Of a DNA stretch of 11,031 bases, positions 1 through 7,327 are shown piece by piece (within the stretch, counting starts at the first letter, position 1; each line of letters starts with the position of its first letter). A model generated the notes under the pieces. The model was not told the DNA's origin. It saw nothing but the letters and a program-made list of their open reading frames with translations, and did not search any database. A program made the position numbers and the translations under genes. The stretch is from VFBF01 sp034440275 (GTDB lineage Bacteria; Pseudomonadota; Alphaproteobacteria; Caulobacterales; Aquidulcibacteraceae): assembly GCA_034440275.1 (NCBI GenBank), contig JAWXBS010000239.1:1-11031 (forward strand), read 5' to 3'.

Positions 1-669
1 ATGCTCCACGTGCACGACAAGCGCTTCACGTTGTTCGCCCGCGATGGCGATCTTGCCGTCGCGGTTGGCGTCGGCGGCGTCGAAGAAGCGCAGTTGCTGC
101 GCCACGAACTCTTCCTTCGACAGCGCGCCGTCGTTGTTGAGATCCGATTCTTCGGCGTTCATGAACAGCATCATCGTCATCGGCGCGCGCGGGGGGCGCG
201 GCGGTACGGGCGGCTGTGGTGCTGCGGAGGGCGCGGTCGGGCCGGCGCCCGCCTTCGGCGCGATGCGGACCTCTCGACGCTCGATCACTGTGCGTTCGCC
301 GCCTTCTTCAGTGCGCACTGTCACGTCGACGTCGTGGTCGCCGCCGCGACCGCGACCGTGATGACGGCCGCCCTTGTGCTCGCCGCCGCTGCGACGATGC
401 ACCATGACGTGCCGGCCACCGTGACCGCGATCGGCGCTGTCGAGCTTGCCGTTGTCGTCACTGTCGAGTTCGCCGAATGCGCGCTCGGCTTCGGCCTGGG
501 CTTCGGCGCGGGTGACGAAGCCGTCGGTGTTGGCGTCGATGCGGGACATCTGCTCGATACGGATCTCGTGGCGCTCGCGACGTACCTCGCGGCGCTCCTC
601 GGCGTGGGCATAGGCGCCGACCGCAATCGCGGCGAAGGCTGCGCCAGCCAGAATCAGGGCTCGCTTCAT
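1..669 (-). CDS. Secreted EF-hand protein with His/Gly-rich linker (3' end cut by window)
   Basis: The frame is open from the ATG at 669 leftward to base 1 with no stop, giving at least 223 residues; the C-terminus lies outside the window. Residues 1-23 are a Sec signal peptide ending in AHA, so the product is periplasmic or exported. Four EF-hand-like loops are visible: D45-E56 and D176-E187 are canonical 12-residue loops, D69-D80 has Asp at position 12, and D200-G211 lacks the acidic twelfth residue. Between the pairs lies a linker rich in His, Gly and Arg (about 83-115), a charged RREV segment and a Pro-rich stretch (about 143-163). EF-hands normally bind calcium; the His-rich linker could bind transition metals (inference). 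The gene is divergent from a two-component system, with 177 bases between start codons, suggesting shared regulation. The ribosome-binding site is weak (AAGAGACACCC before ATG). Family-level function is unknown. Confidence 0.85.
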   Translation of the reverse strand, partial: MKRALILAGAAFAAIAVGAYAHAEERREVRRERHEIRIEQMSRIDANTDGFVTRAEAQAEAERAFGELDSDDNGKLDSADRGHGGRHVMVHRRSGGEHKGGRHHGRGRGGDHDVDVTVRTEEGGERTVIERREVRIAPKAGAGPTAPSAAPQPPVPPRPPRAPMTMMLFMNAEESDLNNDGALSKEEFVAQQLRFFDAADANRDGKIAIAGEQREALVVHVEH

Positions 670-738
670 GGGTGTCTCTTTCTCATTTTGGACGACGCAT
701 CTCCCGGGACATCCGCCTTGGATATCCCCCGGGCGTCG

Positions 739-761
739 CGGGCCCTGTATGGTCGGGCCCG
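739..761. repeat. Paired GGGCCC repeat / inverted repeat in divergent promoter region
   Basis: CGGGCCC (739-745) and GGGCCCG (755-761) form a perfect 7-bp inverted repeat around a 9-base loop. Because GGGCCC is itself a palindrome, the two cores are also direct repeats 15 bases apart. They lie about 70 bases upstream of the EF-hand gene and 86 bases before the response regulator. They could be a hairpin in either leader or an operator; nothing in the sequence decides. Confidence 0.4.
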
Positions 762-803
762 GTTGCACCATTGCGGCGGTTTGCGTCCACGGTGCGTCGG
801 GCT

Positions 804-820
804 TGAAACACCTCTGAAAC
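804..820. promoter_or_regulatory. Candidate OmpR-family operator (TGAAAC-N5-TGAAAC)
   Basis: TGAAAC occurs at 804-809 and again at 815-820, an 11-bp direct repeat. Tandem half-sites one helical turn apart are the usual binding pattern of OmpR/PhoB-family regulators, which bind head to tail as dimers. The site lies 26 bases before the ATG of an OmpR-family regulator and about 135 bases before the divergent EF-hand gene, so autoregulation and co-regulation are plausible. The assignment is inferred from spacing and position only. Confidence 0.5.
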
Positions 821-846
821 GTCCCGCGTGCTCTTGATGGAGCCAA

Positions 847-1584
847 ATGGCCATGACCGAAGAAATCCTCGCCCCCCCGGACGTGCCCCACGTACTGATC
901 GTCGACGACGACGCCGACATCCGTCAGGGGCTTGTGGAGGTGTTCCATCGTGCGGGCTTCAAGGCGTCCTCGGCGCCCGACGCCGCCGCTATGGACAAGG
1001 CGCTGGAGGCTGATGGCGCGGACCTCGTAGTCCTGGACCTGATGATGCCCGGCGAGGACGGTCTCTCCGCCGCGCGGCGCCTGGCGACGCGGGGCTGGCC
1101 GCCGGTGATCATGCTTTCGGCGCTGGGCGATGACGCCGACCGGATAGTGGGTCTTGAGGTCGGTGCGGACGACTACCTCTCCAAACCCTGCAACCCGCGT
1201 GAACTCGTAGCGCGGGCGCGGGCGGTGCTGCGGCGCGCGAAAGATACGGACTCCAGGCGGGGCGCGACAGAGGCGGCGCGGTTCGCCGGCTTCCGGTTTG
1301 ACTTTGCCCGGCGCGAACTCGTCGATCCCGACGGCGTGCTGGTGTCGTTGTCGACGGGCGAATTCCGTCTGCTGCGCGCCTTCATGGAGCGTCCGCAACG
1401 CGTGCTGTCGCGTGACCAGCTGCTTGATCTCGCGTTCTCGAATGAAAGTGACGTGTTTGACCGCGCCGTCGACGTGCAGGTGAGCCGCCTGCGCAAGAAG
1501 CTGGAACGTCCCGAGACCGGCGAACTCATCCGCACCGTGCGCGGCGAAGGCTACCTCTTCACCGCCAAGCCGACGCCCGCGTGA
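847..1584 (+). CDS. OmpR/PhoB-family response regulator
   Basis: This is a 245-residue DNA-binding response regulator of full family length. The receiver domain (about 14-130) has the acidic pair D20/D21, the phosphoacceptor D64 in VVLDLMMPGEDG, S91, Y110 and the conserved K113 in SKP. A winged-helix output domain follows (about 146-240) with the family's RxL(R/S)xDQLL, VDVQVSRLRKKLE and VRGxGY signatures. It should be phosphorylated by the kinase encoded one base downstream. GGAG at 839-842 lies 4 bases before this ATG and 10 bases before the second in-frame ATG at 853, so the true start could be either. The TGAAAC direct repeat just upstream suggests autoregulation. The cognate signal cannot be read from the regulator, so no gene symbol is given. 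Confidence 0.95.
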   Translation: MAMTEEILAPPDVPHVLIVDDDADIRQGLVEVFHRAGFKASSAPDAAAMDKALEADGADLVVLDLMMPGEDGLSAARRLATRGWPPVIMLSALGDDADRIVGLEVGADDYLSKPCNPRELVARARAVLRRAKDTDSRRGATEAARFAGFRFDFARRELVDPDGVLVSLSTGEFRLLRAFMERPQRVLSRDQLLDLAFSNESDVFDRAVDVQVSRLRKKLERPETGELIRTVRGEGYLFTAKPTPA

Positions 1585-1585
1585 C

Positions 1586-3211
1586 ATGAGCGACCCCGAA
1601 ACACCCGCAAAATCAGGACAGCCCATCGCCGCCCACCTCGCGGTGCTGGTCGCGATCGCGTTGGCTGCCGCGTACGTGGTCAACCTCGTCGCCGTCGTGA
1701 TGCTGCCGCCGCGTCCACCAGACGTGATGCGCGGCGACAAGGTGCTAGAGGCGTTCACGGCTGGATACGCGATCGCAAGGACCGGCCGCACGCCGCCCAC
1801 TGGCGACGGCGCCAAGTGGACGATCCAAAAGCAGAAGCCCCGCGTCGCGGGTGCGCCGCGCGCGGGGCGCATCATCGTGCATGATCTCGCGCGCCGACTC
1901 GAAACAACGCCGCAGAAAGTGGTGGTGGCGTTCGACGCGACGCCCACGGACGTTGTCGTTTTTCGCGTGCGCTCGGAAGAGTTCCGCGTGGAGCATGAGA
2001 AGCGGCGCGCAGACGGCGAGAAAGTTCGCGAGATGCACCTCCGTGCGCGGGCGTCGCGCGAGGGAGAGTCGCGTGTCCGTCGCGAAGTCATCATCTCGGA
2101 AAACGGGGATGTGACGTTGCGCGCGCCGAACGCGCCGCGTCCTCCGCACGCCGGGGTGGAAGCGCCCATGCCGCCGCAACCGCCGAACGCCGTGACCGAA
2201 CAGCCTGTGCGTATCGCGCCGCGTCCGCCGGAGCCGCCCGAACCTCCGGAACCGCCGCGATTTGCGCCGCCGCCGCCAGGGGTTGTGCTGATGTCGGGCT
2301 TCCTTGTTGCGGCGGAAATGGCCGACGGGCGCTGGCTCGTGATGCGCCAGCAATCCAACGCCGAAACCCTTGACTGGATCATGCGCGCGGCGCTCGGCAT
2401 CGGCGCAACTTTGGTGATCCTGCTCTTGCTCGCGTTGCTGTTTGCACGCCGACTCGCCGCGCCGATCCAGCGCTTTGCGGAAGCGGCGCGGCGGGTGGGC
2501 ATCGACGTCGGCGAGGCGCCGGTGAAGGAAGAGGGGCCGCGCGAACTGCGCACCGCCGCGCGTGCGGTGAACGCGATGCAGGGCCGTCTGCGCTCGCTCG
2601 TCGCGGAGCGCACCGAAATGCTCGCCGCTGTGGCGCACGATCTGCGCACACCGTTGATGCGTCTTAGGTTGGCTGCGGAGAACGCCGATCCCGCGTTGCG
2701 CGACAAGCTGGCGAAGGAGACCGGCGAGATCGACGCGATGGTGTCGTCGTTCATCGCCTTCGCGCGCGATGATCCGACTCGTGAGGCGCGGGTGAAACTG
2801 GATCTTGCAGCGCTGCTGCAGAGCGCCGTCGATGACCGCACCGAGGCTGGACAGGACGTAACCTATGAAGGCCCCGATCGTCTCGTCGTGATGGGGCAGG
2901 CGGTGGGGCTGAAGCGGCTCGTGGAAAATTTGATCGACAATGCGTTGAAGTATGGTCGCGTCGCGCGTGTCGCCATGCGCCAGGATGGCGCCGACGTGTG
3001 CATCGACGTCACCGACGAAGGACCCGGCATTCCGCGTGAGGAACGCGAGAAAGTCTTCCGCCCGTTCGTGCGCGGCGAAGGCGCGACCGGCGCAGGCGCT
3101 GGTCTTGGATTGGCCGCCGCGCGCGAGATCGCGCGTGCGCATGGCGGCGATGTGGAGATACGCGATGGTCAGCCGCGCGGCGCGCTGGTGCGGGTGACGC
3201 TGCCGGTGTGA
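1586..3211 (+). CDS. Membrane sensor histidine kinase with Pro-rich periplasmic domain
   Basis: This 541-residue kinase has a short cytoplasmic N-terminus, TM1 (about 16-40), a periplasmic region (about 41-265), TM2 (about 266-288), HAMP (about 288-341), a dimerisation/phosphotransfer domain with H351 in AVAHDLRTPL, and an ATPase domain. In the ATPase domain the N box is at 447-457 (ENLIDNALKYG), G1 at 477-483 (DEGPGIP), the F box at 490-495 and G2 at 504-510 (GAGLGLA). All catalytic boxes look intact. The periplasmic region has a charged segment (about 130-170) and a Pro-rich tract (about 181-231, including repeated PEP units); I recognise no named sensor fold. The start is one base after the regulator's stop and has no clear ribosome-binding site, implying translational coupling. 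It is EnvZ-like in architecture, but the ligand is unknown. Confidence 0.94.
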   Translation: MSDPETPAKSGQPIAAHLAVLVAIALAAAYVVNLVAVVMLPPRPPDVMRGDKVLEAFTAGYAIARTGRTPPTGDGAKWTIQKQKPRVAGAPRAGRIIVHDLARRLETTPQKVVVAFDATPTDVVVFRVRSEEFRVEHEKRRADGEKVREMHLRARASREGESRVRREVIISENGDVTLRAPNAPRPPHAGVEAPMPPQPPNAVTEQPVRIAPRPPEPPEPPEPPRFAPPPPGVVLMSGFLVAAEMADGRWLVMRQQSNAETLDWIMRAALGIGATLVILLLLALLFARRLAAPIQRFAEAARRVGIDVGEAPVKEEGPRELRTAARAVNAMQGRLRSLVAERTEMLAAVAHDLRTPLMRLRLAAENADPALRDKLAKETGEIDAMVSSFIAFARDDPTREARVKLDLAALLQSAVDDRTEAGQDVTYEGPDRLVVMGQAVGLKRLVENLIDNALKYGRVARVAMRQDGADVCIDVTDEGPGIPREEREKVFRPFVRGEGATGAGAGLGLAAAREIARAHGGDVEIRDGQPRGALVRVTLPV

Positions 3212-3217
3212 GACGCG

Positions 3218-4654
3218 TCAGAGGACCGGCAGGCGGTCCTTCCACGGCTGTGCACTTTCCAGTTGCGCAGCGAGGCTGAGCAGCGTCGCTTCCGCGCCGT
3301 AGCGCGCGGTGAACATCACGCCGATGGGCAGGCCGCTCTTGCTCGTCGCTAGCGGGACGCTCATGGCGGGCTGGCCGGTGTGGTTGGCGAGCGCGGTGAA
3401 TGGGCTGAAGGCGACGACGTCGCGCCCATAGGCCGCGAAATCGGGATTGGACAGCGACAGCACGCCGAGCTTTGGCGGCGGCGTGCCTTGCGTGGGCGAG
3501 AGGATCAGATCGTAGTCGGCCATGAAATGCGCGAGCTGGATGGCGGCGCGCTGCTGCACGCCGAGCGCATTCTGGATGTCGACGCCGCGGACCTCTTCGG
3601 CGCGCTTGCGATAGAAGGCGGTGATCGGCTCCAGTTCGTCGTCGCGCACGTCGGCGCCGCGCGCCGCGCCGCGATCGGCGATGTCCTTGGCCACGCTCGT
3701 CATCAGCAACGGCATGAAGGCGGCGGCGAGCGCGCCGCCGTCGATGGGCGGGCGCACCTCTTCGACGCGATGGCCCAGTTGTTCGCACAGGCGCCCCGTA
3801 GCGCGCGCCGCCTCCGCGCACTCGGCGTCGATCTCGGCGTCCGCCCAGGACCGGGTCCACAGCGCGATGCGCAGGCCCATGGGTGCGGAGTCGAGTGAAG
3901 CGAGAAAGCCGCCGCCGGGCGCGGGCGGCGCGTCGTAGCGCGCTCCGGGCTCGATGCCCGATGTCGCGTCAAGAAAGGCCGCGCTGTCGCGCACGCTCCG
4001 CGACACGCACCCTACCACGCTCATGCCGTTCCAGCCTTCCGTGCGCAGCGGACCGAGCGGCACGCGCCCGCGTGAAGGCTTCAGGCCGAACAGACCGCAT
4101 GCCGACGCCGGAGTGCGGATCGAACCGCCGCCATCGCTCGCCTGCGCCATCGGAATGACGCCCGCCGCGACGACCGCTGCCGCCCCGCCCGAGGACCCGC
4201 CGGCGCTGTAGCCGTTCTTCCACGGATTGTGCGTCTCGCCCTGAACCTTGTTTTCCGTGGTGGGCGTCAGGCCCAGCTCAGGCGAGGTCGTGGAGCCGAA
4301 GATGACGAGGCCCGCCTCGCGCATGCGTTCGGTGAAGACGCTGTCGACGCTCGCGACATTGTCCTTCCACGCGCGGCTGCCCGATGAAAGCGGCGCGCCC
4401 GCGACCATGACGGCGAGATCCTTGGTCATGAAGGGGACGCCCGCGAAAGGACCGTCGCCGACGCCCGCCGCGAGTTGCTTCTGTGCGAGTTCGACGAAGC
4501 GGAATGCCTGCGCGTTGATCGTCGGATTGACGGCATCGAGCCGCGCAATCGCGGCGTCGAGCAATTCGCCCGCCGATACTTCTTTGCGCCGCACGAGTTC
4601 CGCAAGGCCCAGTGCATCGTGGCGGACATAGTCGGCGTGGCTAATGGCGGGCAT
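3218..4654 (-). CDS. Amidase-signature family hydrolase
   Basis: This 478-residue amidase hydrolyses a carboxamide C-N bond of unknown substrate. The Ser-cisSer-Lys triad is visible: K78 in FMTKDL, S154 in the GGSSGG motif and the nucleophile S178 in SDGGGSIRTPAS. The 24-residue gap between the two serines and the 76-residue gap from the lysine match the family. No signal peptide is seen, so it is probably cytoplasmic. The C-terminal GLPIGV and NHTGQPAMSVP segments also fit. It is not likely to be GatA because no gatB or gatC lies nearby; 6-aminohexanoate-cyclic-dimer hydrolase-like enzymes are a closer guess, but the substrate cannot be assigned. The ATG at 4654 has a strong AGGAGGA six bases upstream. 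The gene follows grxD by 38 bases and is probably co-transcribed with it. Its end is 6 bases from the kinase stop. Confidence 0.93.
   Translation of the reverse strand: MPAISHADYVRHDALGLAELVRRKEVSAGELLDAAIARLDAVNPTINAQAFRFVELAQKQLAAGVGDGPFAGVPFMTKDLAVMVAGAPLSSGSRAWKDNVASVDSVFTERMREAGLVIFGSTTSPELGLTPTTENKVQGETHNPWKNGYSAGGSSGGAAAVVAAGVIPMAQASDGGGSIRTPASACGLFGLKPSRGRVPLGPLRTEGWNGMSVVGCVSRSVRDSAAFLDATSGIEPGARYDAPPAPGGGFLASLDSAPMGLRIALWTRSWADAEIDAECAEAARATGRLCEQLGHRVEEVRPPIDGGALAAAFMPLLMTSVAKDIADRGAARGADVRDDELEPITAFYRKRAEEVRGVDIQNALGVQQRAAIQLAHFMADYDLILSPTQGTPPPKLGVLSLSNPDFAAYGRDVVAFSPFTALANHTGQPAMSVPLATSKSGLPIGVMFTARYGAEATLLSLAAQLESAQPWKDRLPVL
3222..3240. terminator. Hairpin at the convergent kinase/amidase ends
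   Basis: AGGACCG (3222-3228) pairs perfectly with CGGTCCT (3234-3240) around a 5-base loop. It begins 10 bases after the kinase stop and lies inside the last codons of the oppositely oriented amidase. The bases that follow (TTCC) are a poor U-tract, so a Rho-independent terminator is only possible. The stem also encodes the amidase C-terminus, so it may be incidental. Confidence 0.3.
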
Positions 4655-4692
4655 GCGCGTTCCTCCTGTTGGGAGGAATGCTAGCGTTTAAC

Positions 4693-5028
<336 letters not shown>

Positions 5029-5130
5029 GGGGGGGCTCCAGATGCGTACCGTACAGCTAGGGAATCGAAGGGCGACCATCAAGCGCCGCGGTTCCGCCTT
5101 CAACCTGTCCAACTTGTAAGGTCAAGGTCC

Positions 5131-5164
5131 GGCTCAGGAGAGCCTAGAACGCCAGATCGGCGTT
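5131..5164 (+). other. Two adjacent hairpins upstream of the PPC-like gene
   Basis: GGCTC/GAGCC (5131-5135 with 5140-5144, 4-base loop) is followed by AACGCC/GGCGTT (5148-5153 with 5159-5164, 5-base loop). Both are perfect, short stems and lie within 61 bases upstream of the start codon at 5192. They may belong to the mRNA leader or be chance in GC-rich DNA. No T-tract follows, so terminators are unlikely. Confidence 0.3.
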
Positions 5165-5191
5165 TCGGCGCCTCCTCAGGGGTTATCTTCG

Positions 5192-6322
5192 ATGAACAAG
5201 ATGTTCGGTCTCCTCGCCGCCGCGAGCGCCATGACGCTCGCTCTCGCCGCACCGGCCCACGCCCAGGCGCAGCGGACCATCAATGTCGGCCAGACCCTGT
5301 CCGGCGCCCTTACCGCCGATGATCCGAAGTCCGAGGATCAGAGCGCCTATGACGATTTTTCCCTCCGGCTGAACGCCGGGCAGGGCGTGGAGATCGTGCT
5401 GAGCTCGTCGGCCTTCGATTCCTTCCTGCTGCTCGGCTCGGGCACAGGCTCGGCCTTTTCCTCAACCGTCACCGACGATGACGGCGCGGGCGGGCAGGAC
5501 GCGCGCATCCGCTTCGCGGCGACCGAAGCCGGCCTCTTCACCGTGCGCGCGAACGCGCTCAACGCCGGAATGACTGGTCCGTATTCACTGCGCGTCTCGG
5601 CCTACAACGCGCCCCCGGCGCCGGCCGCTTCGCCGATCACCGCAGGGTCGACCGTCAACGGCACGCTGGCCGATGGCGGCGGTCGTCTGGAAGACGGCGA
5701 CAAGCTCTACGCGCTCTACACCTTCACCGGAAAGAAGGGCGATCGCATCGCGCTCTCCACGGCGTCGAGCGCGTTCGACTCGCTCGTCGAACTCGGCCGC
5801 ACGAACAACGGCGCGTTTGAATCGATCGCCACCGACGACGACAGTGGCGGCGACAAGAATGCCCGCCTGCTCGCGATCTTGCCGGACGACGGTCAGTACA
5901 CCGTGCGCGTCGTCGGCTTCGACAAGGACGCGAAGGGCGCCTACACCCTGAAGTTCGAGAACCTGCCGCCGGCCGGCCCCGCGCCGCGTCCGAAATCGAT
6001 CAACAAGGGCCAGGTCGTGCGCGGCGAACTCACGGACCGCTCCGCGCAGTTCGATGAATTCCGCCCGTATGACTACTACTCGATCCGCGGCCGCGCCGGC
6101 GAGACGGTGACGATCATCCTGCGCTCGGAAGCCTTCGATGCGTTCCTCGACATCGGCGCCATGACGCCGGGCGGCTTTGCCATCATCAAGAGCGACGACG
6201 ACAGCGGCGGCGACACCAACGCCAAGGTCGAGTTCACGTTCGCATCTTCGGGCTCGGTGATCATCCGCACCAGCGCGCTGCAGGGTGGCAAGACGGGCGC
6301 GTTCAGCTTGTCGGTGGAGTAA
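5192..6322 (+). CDS. Secreted protein with three PPC-like beta repeats
   Basis: This 376-residue protein has a clear Sec signal peptide (1-24, ending AHA). The mature part consists of three homologous repeats separated by Pro/Ala-rich linkers (about 140-148 and 258-268). Each repeat carries AFD (74, 194, 314), an acidic DDD-G-GG-type turn (95, 215, 335) and a closing G-A/P-Y/F-S/T-L strand, with an exact 120-residue period. This resembles bacterial pre-peptidase C-terminal (PPC) domains, beta-sandwiches often attached to secreted proteases; no protease domain is present here. The acidic turns suggest calcium binding (inference). AGGGG (5178-5182) lies 9 bases before the ATG; a second in-frame ATG is at 5201. 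The gene is divergent from grxD, and its last 20 bases overlap the end of the opposing aldo/keto reductase. Its role is unknown, perhaps envelope adhesion or stability. Confidence 0.88.
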   Translation: MNKMFGLLAAASAMTLALAAPAHAQAQRTINVGQTLSGALTADDPKSEDQSAYDDFSLRLNAGQGVEIVLSSSAFDSFLLLGSGTGSAFSSTVTDDDGAGGQDARIRFAATEAGLFTVRANALNAGMTGPYSLRVSAYNAPPAPAASPITAGSTVNGTLADGGGRLEDGDKLYALYTFTGKKGDRIALSTASSAFDSLVELGRTNNGAFESIATDDDSGGDKNARLLAILPDDGQYTVRVVGFDKDAKGAYTLKFENLPPAGPAPRPKSINKGQVVRGELTDRSAQFDEFRPYDYYSIRGRAGETVTIILRSEAFDAFLDIGAMTPGGFAIIKSDDDSGGDTNAKVEFTFASSGSVIIRTSALQGGKTGAFSLSVE

Positions 6323-7088
6323 GCCCCGCGCGGCGGGCGTTTTCTTCAAGGTGGGCGGGGCGCGTCGTCGTGACGATCGCGCTCCGCACGCCGGGAAGGG
6401 CGAGCGCCGCTTCCAGACCCGGTCCTGACGGTTGCGGCACCTTTGTGTAGGCGTCGCGTGCGTCGCGGGCGAGATACCACAGATCGGACTGCGATCGCGG
6501 CAGACGGAAACGTCGCCGCGATCGCATCGTTTCGATCGCCAGCACGCCGACGCCGGTTTCCGCAGCGTGCGCCAGCAGCGCGGGATCATCGAGCGGCGTC
6601 ATCAGCAGATCGTACTGGTCGGCGTTGGCGGGATCGTCCCAGATCGCCCAGCGCGCCGCATCGCGCGCACACACGCCGCCATAGCGGATCATGCCGAGCG
6701 CCTTTGCCTCTCGTAGGTCGCCGGTCCAGCCTACCGAGACCTGTTCAGCGCGAGGGCCATGCAGCAGCACCGCGTCGACGTCATTCAGGCCTAGCCGCTT
6801 CAGGCTCGCGCGCATCTGCGCTTCGAAAGGCGGGCAGAACGATCCGTCAGGCATGAAGGTGCGGACCTTGGTGATCACAACGGCCTTGTCGCGCGGCACG
6901 CCTTTCAGCGCGACGCCCAATCGCCGTTCCGCCTCGCCGTTCCCGTACATCGGACCGGTGTCGAAGAGTGTCACGCCCATGTCGATGGCGGCGTGGATGA
7001 GGCGCACCGTGTCCTTCTCGCTGACGAAGCGCGTGGCGTGCGGACCCGAAATGCCGAGGCCGAGGTGCGGCCAATCGGGCGGGATCAC
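6303..7088 (-). CDS. Aldo/keto reductase family protein
   Basis: This 261-residue cytosolic oxidoreductase of the AKR superfamily probably uses NADPH to reduce an aldehyde or ketone. The catalytic tetrad is visible: D43 and Y48 in FDTGPMYGNGEAERRLG, K74 in VVITKV and H110 in DAVLLHGP. The C-terminal region (GVRSAIVTTTRPAHLEEN) matches the cofactor-binding end of the family. It is somewhat shorter than many members (about 300 residues), with a short N-terminus entering LGLG directly. The start is GTG at 7088 and overlaps the bolA stop by four bases (GTGA), so translation is probably coupled to bolA. The end overlaps the PPC-like gene tail to tail by 20 bases. The substrate cannot be assigned; a coupled position behind bolA hints at redox or Fe-S context but is weak evidence. 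Confidence 0.92.
   Translation of the reverse strand: MIPPDWPHLGLGISGPHATRFVSEKDTVRLIHAAIDMGVTLFDTGPMYGNGEAERRLGVALKGVPRDKAVVITKVRTFMPDGSFCPPFEAQMRASLKRLGLNDVDAVLLHGPRAEQVSVGWTGDLREAKALGMIRYGGVCARDAARWAIWDDPANADQYDLLMTPLDDPALLAHAAETGVGVLAIETMRSRRRFRLPRSQSDLWYLARDARDAYTKVPQPSGPGLEAALALPGVRSAIVTTTRPAHLEENARRAGLTPPTS
6325..6346 (+). terminator. Possible Rho-independent terminator of the PPC-like gene
   Basis: CCCGC (6325-6329) pairs with GCGGG (6333-6337) around a 3-base loop, followed by CG and then TTTTCTT (6340-6346). It starts two bases after the stop codon of the PPC-like gene. The stem is short but all G-C. It lies inside the 3' coding end of the opposing reductase. Confidence 0.45.
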
Positions 7089-7315
7089 TTCGCCTTCGTC
7101 TCCAGCGCCAGCGCGTGCAGCTCGCCGCCCATCCGGCCCTTCAGCGCCGCATAGACGAGTTGGTGCTGCGCCACGCGTGTCTTTCCGGAAAACGCTGCCG
7201 ACGCGAGGATCGCCTTGTAATGGTCGCCATCCCCCGCAAGATCGACGATCTCGATGTCGGCGTCCGGAAACGCTTCGCGGAGGAGCGTTTCGATCTCGGC
7301 GGCGGGCATCGGCAT
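7085..7315 (-). CDS. bolA: BolA/IbaG-family Fe-S cluster handling protein
   Basis: This 76-residue BolA-fold protein, typical of the short alphaproteobacterial form, has the DLAGDGDHY loop (25-33) and the RVAQHQLVYAAL helix (47-58). H51 is the conserved family histidine; H32 and H51 are candidate ligands of a cluster shared with a CGFS glutaredoxin. I chose the ATG at 7315 (an ATG at 7309 is also possible) because GAGG at 7324-7327 lies 8 bases upstream and the family begins near this point. The frame stays open to an ATG at 7360, but those 15 extra residues are encoded by a palindromic element and are probably not real. The stop overlaps the aldo/keto reductase start by 4 bases. A monothiol glutaredoxin gene lies about 2 kb downstream on the same strand. 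Confidence 0.92.
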   Translation of the reverse strand: MPMPAAEIETLLREAFPDADIEIVDLAGDGDHYKAILASAAFSGKTRVAQHQLVYAALKGRMGGELHALALETKAK

Positions 7316-7327
7316 GGGATTGGCCTC

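Noticed and set aside
1..837. Long plus-strand open frame of 278 codons
   Set aside because: It is the antisense shadow of the EF-hand gene; the minus strand shows a signal peptide and EF-hand loops, while the plus frame is compositionally odd and runs through the promoter region.
1745..3142. 465-codon minus-strand open frame opposite the kinase
   Set aside because: It is entirely antisense to an intact histidine kinase, rich in Arg/His with no recognisable domain; this is typical of GC-rich shadow frames.
3009..3860. 283-codon minus-strand frame across the kinase and amidase ends
   Set aside because: It is Arg-rich, overlaps two well-supported genes in other frames and has no domain.
3218..4654. 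Amidase as GatA of the tRNA amidotransferase
   Set aside because: No gatB or gatC nearby, and the context (glutaredoxin operon) does not fit; the amidase signature alone is not specific.
5029..5112. 28-residue N-terminal extension of the glutaredoxin
   Set aside because: The extension has no family character, and the internal ATG at 5028 has a well-placed GGAG.
5585..6589. 334-codon minus-strand frame opposite the PPC-like gene
   Set aside because: It is antisense to a protein with clear signal peptide and periodic repeats; it has no domain or ribosome-binding site.
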